Assembly: GCA_021295675.1 (NCBI GenBank)
Contig: JAGWBY010000032.1
Location: 18,539 to 31,239, forward strand
Direction: 5' to 3'
Origin: Candidatus Latescibacterota bacterium
GTDB taxonomy: Bacteria > Latescibacterota > UBA2968 > UBA8231
Length of the DNA stretch: 12,701 nucleotides
Shown: piece by piece, positions 6,611 to 12,701 of the stretch
Layout: each line of letters begins with the position of its first letter
How positions within the stretch are numbered: the first letter of the stretch is position 1
Translations under genes and position numbers: made by a program
The notes under the pieces: model-generated
The model's database searches: none
Seen by the model: the letters and a program-made list of their open reading frames with translations, nothing else
Told to the model about the DNA's origin: nothing

Positions 6611-9600
6611 TTGGCTCGAAAGTCTCGGCTGGACGATTGCCCACGGCCCAGACATCGCCCCTGGCGCTGCTATTGAGGAGCGCACCGACTACGGTCAAGT
6701 CATCTTGGAGCAACGGCTGCGGAATGCCTTGGCCCGGCTGAATCCCTCGTTACCCATAGATGCCCTCGACGACGCCTTCCGCAAGCTGACCCGCCCGGTA
6801 GGCCCAACCCTCGAAGCGCGCAATAGCACCTTCCATCGGATGCTGGTGGACGGAGTGACAGTCGAATATCGGGCCGACGACGGTTCGATCCGTGGGGCGC
6901 AAGCGCAGGTTGTCAACTTTGACGATGTGACAGCCAATGACTGGCTGGCGGTCAACCAGTTTACGGTCACGGAAAACCGGCATAATCGCCGCCCGGACAT
7001 CGTGCTATTCGTCAACGGTCTGCCGCTGGCGCTGATCGAACTTAAAAACCCGGCGGACGAAGAAGCCACCATCAGAACCGCTTGGCAACAGCTTCAGACG
7101 TACAAGGCCGAATTGCCCTCTCTGTTTGCCATGAACGAAGCGCTGGTGGTCTCGGATGGAGTCGAGGCGAGAATGGGGACGCTTACCAGCGGATGGGAGT
7201 GGTTCAAGCCGTGGCGCACGGTCGCTGGCGAAGCGCTAGCGCCGACTTCCCTACCGGAGCTGCAAGTGCTGATTGAAGGCGTATTCGAGCAGCGGCGCTT
7301 CCTCGACCTCGTGCGCGATTTTATCGCGTTTGAGGACAGCGGCGGTGGTGTACTCGCCAAGAAGATGGCGGGCTACCACCAGTTCCACGCGGTGCGGGTG
7401 GCCGTGGGCGAGACCCTGCGGGCCGCTGAGCTTCAGCAGGCAGATGAGCGTGCCGCGGATGTGCAAGGGCGGTACGAAGCAGGCTCGAAGCCCGGCGGCG
7501 AATTAGGCGACCGGCGCATTGGCGTCGTCTGGCATACCCAAGGATCGGGGAAGAGCCTGACCATGGCTTTTTACGCTGGGGCCGTCATTCGCGAGCCAGC
7601 TATGGGCAACCCTACCATCGTCGTGCTGACCGACCGCAATGACTTGGATGACCAGCTCTTCAGCACCTTTTCTCGTTGCCAAGACCTGCTGCGCCAGTCG
7701 CCGGTGCAAGCAGACAGCCGGGCTGATTTGCGCAGCAAGCTCTCGGTCGAATCGGGCGGTGTGGTCTTTACGACCATCCAGAAGTTTTTCCCCGAAGAAA
7801 AAGGCGACGCGCACCAACATCGTGGTCATCGCCGACGAGGCCCATCGCAGCCAGTACGACTTCATCGACGGCTTCGCACGGCATCTGCGCGACGCCCTGC
7901 CGCAGGCTTCCTTTGTCGGCTTCACCGGCACCCCCATCGAGCGGCAGGATGCCAACACCCGCGCCGTATTCGGCGACTACATCAGCATCTACGACATCCA
8001 GCGCTCGGTCGAGGATGGAGCCACCGTGCCCATCTACTACGAGAGCAGGCTCGCCAAGATGGCCCTCAACGAGAGCGAACGTCCGCTCATTGATCCTAAG
8101 TTCGAGGAAGTGACTGAGGGCGAGGAGGTAGAGCGCAAGGAGAAGATCAAGACTAAGTGGGCGCAGTTGGAAGCCCTCGTCGGTACGGAGGAGCGGTTGA
8201 AGCTGATCGCTAAGGACATCGTCCAGCACTTTGAGCAGCGCCTTGAAGCCCTAGACGGCAAAGCTATGGTCGTCTGCATGAGCCGCCGCATCTGTATTGA
8301 TCTCTACCGCGAACTGGTAAGCCTGCGCCCCAACTGGCACAGCGAGGACGACATGCAGGGTGCCATCAAGGTCGTGATGACCGGCTCGGCATCCGATCCG
8401 CTGGAATGGCAGCCGCACATCCGCAACAAGCCCCGGCGCGAGGCTCTGGCCAAGCGGTTCCGCGCCGCTGCCGACCCGCTGCACATGGTGATTGTGCGCG
8501 ACATGTGGCTGACCGGCTTTGACGCGCCGAGCCTGCACACCATGTACGTGGACAAGCCCATGCGCGGCCACGGACTAATGCAGTCTATCGCCCGAGTCAA
8601 CCGCGTGTTCAAGGACAAGCCCGGCGGCCTTGTAGTGGATTATCTAGGGCTGGCCCAGGAGCTAAGACGCGCCCTTGCCACGTACACCGAGAGCGGAGGC
8701 ACAGGGCAAACGGCACTGGATCAGAGTGAGGCCGTGGCCGTGATGCTGGAAAAGTACGAGATATGCTGTGGCCTGTTCTACGGATTCGACTGGTCGAAGT
8801 GGATCAGCGGTACACCGCAGGAACGGCTGGGCCTGTTGCCCGCCGCTCAGGAACACATCTTGGCGCAAGAGGATGGGAAAGACCGCTGCGTGCAGGCCGT
8901 GCGCGAACTGTCCCAAGCCTTTGCCTTGGCCGTGCCGAACGAGGATGCCCTGCGCATCCGGAACGACGTGGGGTTTTTCCAAGCCGTGCAATCCGTGCTC
9001 GCCAAGAGCGCCCCCAGCGGCGCACGGTCCAAGGAGGATATGGACCACGCGGTGCGCCAGATCATCTCGCAGGCCGTGGCTTCCGAGGGAGTAACGGACA
9101 TCTTTGCTGCGGCCGGGCTGGAAAAGCCGGACATCTCGGTACTATCAAACGAGTTTCTAGCCGAGGTAAAGGGGATGCCGCAGCGCAACCTCGCCGTGGA
9201 GTTGTTGCAGAAGCTGCTCAAGGGCGAACTCACTACCCGCCGGCGAAAAAACGTAGTGCAAGCGCGTTCTTTCGCCGAGATGCTGGAGCAGACCCTGCGC
9301 CGCTACCAGAACCGGGCCATTGAGGCCGCGCAGGTGATCGAGGAATTGATTGGACTTGCCAAGGAAATGCGCGAGGCCAACGCCCGTGGCGAGCAACTGG
9401 GTCTTGCTGAAGACGAGCTGGCCTTCTACGACGCGCTGGAGACCAACGACAGCGCCGTGCAAGTCTTGGGCGACGAGACCCTGTGCCGCATAGCCCGTGA
9501 GTTAGTCGAGACCGTCCGCAACAATGTCACCATCGACTGGACGCTGCGAGAAAATGTGCGGGCGAAGCTGCGCACGTTGGTTAAGCGCACGCTGAGACGC

Positions 9601-9712
9601 CACGGCTACCCGCCGGACAAGCAAGAAAACGCCACGCAGACCGTCCTAGCACAGGCCGAAGTGCTGTCCGAAGGATGGGCGGCCTGAAACCTCTAACCCC
9701 GCGATAAACCCT

Positions 9713-10273
9713 ATGACCACCACCCGCAAAAGCCCCATCGCCCATCTCATCGTTGACGCACCCGCTCCGGTGCAAGCCGCTTTGCACCATCCGGTTGATA
9801 TGGTCAAGCTCGGGGCCAAAGGTCCGCGCTTGGTCGAGTGGGCCGAGCAGCACGCGCTCGCATTGCCGACGCGGATATACGATACGCGGCCCGTGGGTGC
9901 GGATGGAGTTTTGGCGCGGGTGGGCGCGGGCGAACTGATTTTGGAGTGTCGGCCCGAAGACGAGTTGTGGGTGCGTCTGGACGCGGCGTTGGAAGCTGCG
10001 GAGGCCGGGGTTTATCGGGTGGAGCAGCAGTCGGTGACCTTGGTGGTGCAAGGAGATGATGCCGAGGGCATTTTGGCGCAGGCTTGCGCGGTGGATTTGG
10101 CCCGTGAGCCAGCAGAGCGGATGGTGTACACGCAGGTGGCCGGGGCGGCTTGTGGGGTGCTGCCGCGCGGCGAAGAGTACCGCCTGTGGGTCGATTACAG
10201 CTTAGCGGCCTATCTGTGGGAAGCGCTCGCCGCCATTGCCGAGGATATTACTTGCGCCAAAACGCCGGACTGA
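9713..10273 (+). CDS. SoxG/GcvT-like protein (resembles sarcosine oxidase gamma subunit), orphan
   Basis: A 186-residue, GC-rich gene 25 bases after hsdR. The C-terminal half has the sarcosine oxidase gamma/aminomethyltransferase-like pattern: 'SVTLVVQGDDAEGILAQACAV' region (about 106-126), 'VDLA', a basic-to-hydrophobic strand, then 'YRLWVDYSLAAYLWEALAAI' (about 156-175), which matches the 'D.yvarSfA.ylWewL' ending of SoxG proteins. That family binds folate-type one-carbon carriers. The N-terminal half is less conserved. No other sarcosine oxidase subunit is present, so a role in tetrahydrofolate-linked metabolism is only a guess. Its 3' end overlaps the convergent trkH by 26 bases. Composition and neighbours suggest chromosomal flank rather than island. 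Confidence 0.6.
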   Translation: MTTTRKSPIAHLIVDAPAPVQAALHHPVDMVKLGAKGPRLVEWAEQHALALPTRIYDTRPVGADGVLARVGAGELILECRPEDELWVRLDAALEAAEAGVYRVEQQSVTLVVQGDDAEGILAQACAVDLAREPAERMVYTQVAGAACGVLPRGEEYRLWVDYSLAAYLWEALAAIAEDITCAKTPD

Positions 10274-11696
10274 ACAGCACCAAGAGCGTAAAAACTTCCA
10301 ATCTCCCAATCAGCATAGCAAAGCAGAGAATCCACTTGGCGACCGAATTGATGTCGCCGTAGTGGTGGACGACTTCCCCTAGGCCCGGTCCTAAGTTGTT
10401 GATGCAGGCGGCTACCGCTGAAAAGGACGTAGTCAGATCCAAGTCGGTGGCGAGCACGGCGAGAAACATGAGCGTGAACGTCAGCACGTACACCGAGAAA
10501 AACCCCCACACCGCTTCCATGACCCGATCGGGAACAGCCCGCCGCCCCACCTTGATGGGGAGGACGGCGTTGGGGTGGATCAGGCGCATAATCTCTCGGC
10601 TGCCCTGCTTTAGAATGAGCAACAGGCGCATCACTTTTATGCCCCCTGCCGTTGAGCCGGCGCAGCCACCGGTAAACGAACCGAGGAACAACAAAAACGG
10701 CAGCACGCTGGGCCAGACCGAATGGTCGGCAATGCTAAAACCTGTGGTGGTGACAATGGACACGGTGGCGAAGAGGCCGTAGCGCAGGGACGCGACGGCG
10801 TCGTGCTCGTTGTGTGTAAAGAGTATCAGATAGGCAATTAGGGTGGTGGTTAGCAAAATGGTCAGGTACGTGCGGCACTCGGGGTCGATGCGATACGGAT
10901 GCAGCGACCGCTGGCGAAAGGCGTAAAAGTGCAGCGTGAAGTTGATGCCTGACACTATGATAAAAAAGACGGTGACTAGCTCGATGGCCGGACTGTTAAA
11001 AAAGCCGATGCTGGCATCGTGGGTTGAAAAACCGCCGATGGCAACCGTTGAAAAGCTGTGGGCGATGGCGTCGAACGGCTCCATGCCGGCCAGCCAATAG
11101 GCCAAGGCACAGGCCACGGTTAAGCTCAAGTAGATGAACCAAAGGGCCTTGGCGGTCTGGGTGATCCGAGGCGTCAGCTTTGAATCCTTGATGGGGCCGG
11201 TGATCTCGGCGCGAAAAAGCTGCATGCCGCCGATGCCGAGCATGGGCAATACGGCAATGGCGAGGACGATGATGCCCATGCCGCCCAACCACTGGAGCTG
11301 CTGGCGGTATAACAAGATGGATCTGGGTAGGTCGTCTAGGCCTTGGATGACCGTGGCACCGGTCGTGGTCAAGCCAGAGAGGGATTCAAATACGGCGTCG
11401 GTAACACCGAGTTTAGGCTGATCGGACAACATCAACGGAAAGGAGCCGTATAAGCCCAAGACGGCCCAGAACAAGACCGTTACCAAGAACCCGTCCCTAA
11501 TCCGCAACTCGGCGTGCTGCTTGCGCAATGGCAACCAACACGCGAGTCCGGTGCCGAGCGTAATGGCAAAGGCCAACAGAAAGGCGTTCTCAGTCCCCTC
11601 GCCATAGAGGAGGGAGACGCCGGCGGGCACTAACATGGTGACGCTAAAGAGCGTCAGCAGGACGCCCAGCACCCGAAATGTCCCCGCGGGGCGCAT
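10248..11696 (-). CDS. trkH: TrkH potassium uptake channel subunit
   Basis: A 482-residue inner-membrane protein that forms the K+ pathway of the Trk system. It shows the expected series of hydrophobic segments and the four pore loops with selectivity-filter-like sequence: '[12 protein letters not shown]', '[12 protein letters not shown]', '[12 protein letters not shown]' and '[13 protein letters not shown]'. '[20 protein letters not shown]' is also typical of the family. Start ATG at 11696, with the purine-rich GGGGGATAGGGA upstream. The stop of trkA is seven bases before it, so both form one minus-strand operon. Length is the family norm and the gene is intact. Confidence 0.96.
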   Translation of the reverse strand: MRPAGTFRVLGVLLTLFSVTMLVPAGVSLLYGEGTENAFLLAFAITLGTGLACWLPLRKQHAELRIRDGFLVTVLFWAVLGLYGSFPLMLSDQPKLGVTDAVFESLSGLTTTGATVIQGLDDLPRSILLYRQQLQWLGGMGIIVLAIAVLPMLGIGGMQLFRAEITGPIKDSKLTPRITQTAKALWFIYLSLTVACALAYWLAGMEPFDAIAHSFSTVAIGGFSTHDASIGFFNSPAIELVTVFFIIVSGINFTLHFYAFRQRSLHPYRIDPECRTYLTILLTTTLIAYLILFTHNEHDAVASLRYGLFATVSIVTTTGFSIADHSVWPSVLPFLLFLGSFTGGCAGSTAGGIKVMRLLLILKQGSREIMRLIHPNAVLPIKVGRRAVPDRVMEAVWGFFSVYVLTFTLMFLAVLATDLDLTTSFSAVAACINNLGPGLGEVVHHYGDINSVAKWILCFAMLIGRLEVFTLLVLFSPAFWRK

Positions 11697-11703
11697 GCGT
11701 TCC

Positions 11704-12701
11704 CTATCCCCCGAAGATCTTTCTTACTTCCTCATGGACGTAGTGTCGGGCGAAGACCACGGCTTTGTCGCCGGGCTGGATGCGCGTTTGGCCGTGAGGA
11801 ATGATCACGCTATCGCCGTGGACGACGGCTCCAATGATCGAATCCCTCGGCAGGCGGATGGAGATCAGGGGTTTTTGGGTGATCTTGCTGTCGCTGTGGG
11901 CGATGTACTCTACCGCTTCCACGTCGAGTCCGGGCAGGCTGGCGATGGAGGCGATGCGCTGGTGCCGCACGTAGCGCTGGACGGCGTTGACGGTCAAAAG
12001 CTGTTTGCTCAACACCGAATCTAGGCCGATGGCCGGGGTGATGGGCATGTAATCGACATTGTTGACCAAGGCGATGGCGCGCGGCACTTCGAGGTGCTTG
12101 GCGACTAGCGTCGAGATGATGTTGACCTCGTCGTTGCCGGTAACGGCGATAAAGGCGTCCATGTCGGCGAGGCCTTCGACGGCCAACAGGTCGTAGTCCG
12201 TGCCGTCGCCTTGGATGACCAGCACGTTGGCGAGCTGATCGGCGATTTGCCGGGACCGATCGGTGCGGCTTTCGATGAGCCTGACGCGCATCTGTGAGGC
12301 AAGCTCCTCGGCGACGAATTGGCCAATTAGGCCGCCGCCGAGAATTGCGATATCCTCGATGCGGTGGTCGGCGAGGCCGGTCAAGCTGAGCACCGAGGGA
12401 ATGAAGTCGGGATCGCTGATGACGAAGATCCGGTCCTCTGGCAGCAGCGTGGTGTTGCCACGGGGGATCAAGGTCTGCTGCTTGCGCTGGATGGCGACGA
12501 TGCGCATGGGAATGTCGGTAAACTGCCGCCCCAATTCGGTCAGGGGTGCGTGGAGCAGGGAGGACTGGTGATCTAGGCGCATGCCGAGCAAGACGAGCTT
12601 GCCTTCGGCAAATTCGACCAGATCGGTGGCACTGGACTGGCGGATGAGGCGGACGATGGCGTCGGCGGTTTCCTTTTCGGGGTGGATGAACTGATCGACG
12701 C
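11704..12701 (-). CDS. trkA: TrkA, NAD-binding regulatory subunit of Trk potassium uptake (5' end outside window)
   Basis: The frame is open through the right edge, so the N-terminal part is missing; an internal ATG at 12591 is not the start. Visible in order: the first TrkA-C domain ('VDQFIHPEKETADAIVRLI' through 'DRIFVISDP'); the second RCK-N nucleotide-binding domain with the Rossmann motif 'IAILGGGLIGQFVAEEL' and the acidic end of strand two 'VRLIESR', then 'VIQGDGTDYDLL' and 'FIAVTGNDEVNI'; and the second TrkA-C domain ending 'DKAVVFARHYVHEEVRKIFG'. This duplicated layout is classical TrkA, a peripheral protein that gates TrkH according to bound nucleotide. About 330 residues are present of the usual ~455. 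Confidence 0.95.
   Translation of the reverse strand, partial: VDQFIHPEKETADAIVRLIRQSSATDLVEFAEGKLVLLGMRLDHQSSLLHAPLTELGRQFTDIPMRIVAIQRKQQTLIPRGNTTLLPEDRIFVISDPDFIPSVLSLTGLADHRIEDIAILGGGLIGQFVAEELASQMRVRLIESRTDRSRQIADQLANVLVIQGDGTDYDLLAVEGLADMDAFIAVTGNDEVNIISTLVAKHLEVPRAIALVNNVDYMPITPAIGLDSVLSKQLLTVNAVQRYVRHQRIASIASLPGLDVEAVEYIAHSDSKITQKPLISIRLPRDSIIGAVVHGDSVIIPHGQTRIQPGDKAVVFARHYVHEEVRKIFGG

Larger units (their letters stand above)
6156..9687 (+). pseudogene. hsdR: DUF1828 domain fused to type I restriction endonuclease subunit HsdR; frame break near 7800
   Basis: HsdR is the ATP-driven DNA-translocating and cutting subunit of type I restriction complexes. Residues 1-~130 are an extra DUF1828-like domain. 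The HsdR part starts at M138 (base 6567). Visible: nuclease motif '[20 protein letters not shown]', with D281, E295 and K297; Walker A 'QGSGKS' (462-467, K466); '[14 protein letters not shown]'. After the break: '[14 protein letters not shown]' (DEAH at 7834-7845), 'GFTGTP', 'VVCMSRR', 'WLTGFDAP', 'SIARVNRVF' (motif VI) and a long helical C-terminus. The first frame runs out into unrelated sequence ending at 8093; true HsdR resumes one base over between 7798 and 7820. Removing one A from the A-run at 7798-7802 gives '[20 protein letters not shown]'; a small out-of-frame deletion is equally possible. Restored length is 1176 residues, or 1039 without DUF1828, normal for HsdR. As read, the nuclease and Walker A are cut off from the DEAH and the rest of the motor. 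Confidence 0.9.

Noticed and set aside
7639..7798. ATG at 7639 as start of a separate 682-residue helicase gene
   Set aside because: Its first ~55 residues are the wrong frame of the hsdR upstream half, where the other frame carries conserved HsdR sequence ('[14 protein letters not shown]'). The gene is one hsdR with a frame break.
7503..9462. Long minus-strand ORFs opposite hsdR
   Set aside because: Shadow frames of a GC-rich coding region; no recognisable protein features.

Overview
The window is a bacterial chromosomal segment of moderate-to-high GC, probably proteobacterial. That guess rests on the flanking trkA-trkH potassium-uptake pair and an orphan protein resembling sarcosine oxidase gamma subunit; I cannot place it lower than phylum. 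Bases 1 to about 9690 are a defence-type accessory island on the plus strand, and 9713 to 12701 is housekeeping flank.

Layout: (a) 3-530, C-terminal part of an unidentified protein with a carboxypeptidase-regulatory-like beta-sandwich. (b) 608-1023, an HEPN (HI0074/HepT-like) gene with a one-base frameshift near its end. (c) 1014-2547, a MntA-like minimal nucleotidyltransferase fused in frame to a complete type I specificity subunit HsdS, with a one-base frameshift near 2394. (d) 2581-4761, a UvrD-like SF1 helicase/ATPase. (e) 4748-5413, a DUF2290-family protein coupled to the helicase gene. (f) 5410-5580, a scar made of the first ~34 codons of one hsdR joined to the last ~15 codons of an hsdS. 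(g) 5592-5819 and 5816-6133, a DUF433/DUF5615 toxin-antitoxin pair. (h) 6156-9687, a DUF1828 domain fused in frame to a full-length type I restriction subunit HsdR, frameshifted near 7800. (i) 9713-10273, a SoxG/GcvT-like protein. (j) On the minus strand, trkH (10248-11696) and the 3' part of trkA (11704 to the window end).

Reading the parts together, this is a type I restriction-modification locus built from two systems. The scar at 5410-5551 is best explained by a deletion that removed the body of a first hsdR and nearly all of a second hsdS, leaving the second system's toxin-antitoxin pair and hsdR behind. No hsdM lies in the window; if the system works, it must be upstream or elsewhere. 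The MNT/HEPN pair (a known toxin-antitoxin architecture, with the toxin motif R-x4-H-x-Y visible) is physically welded to HsdS, and DUF1828 is welded to HsdR. A helicase-DUF2290 pair sits between hsdS and hsdR as a possible extra defence module.

Three separate genes of the island each carry one small frame break, while all other genes are clean. This is either decay of the RM system or base-level sequence error; raw reads would settle it. There are no rRNA or tRNA genes, CRISPR arrays or recognisable insertion sequences in the window, and no gene-free stretch longer than 300 bases.
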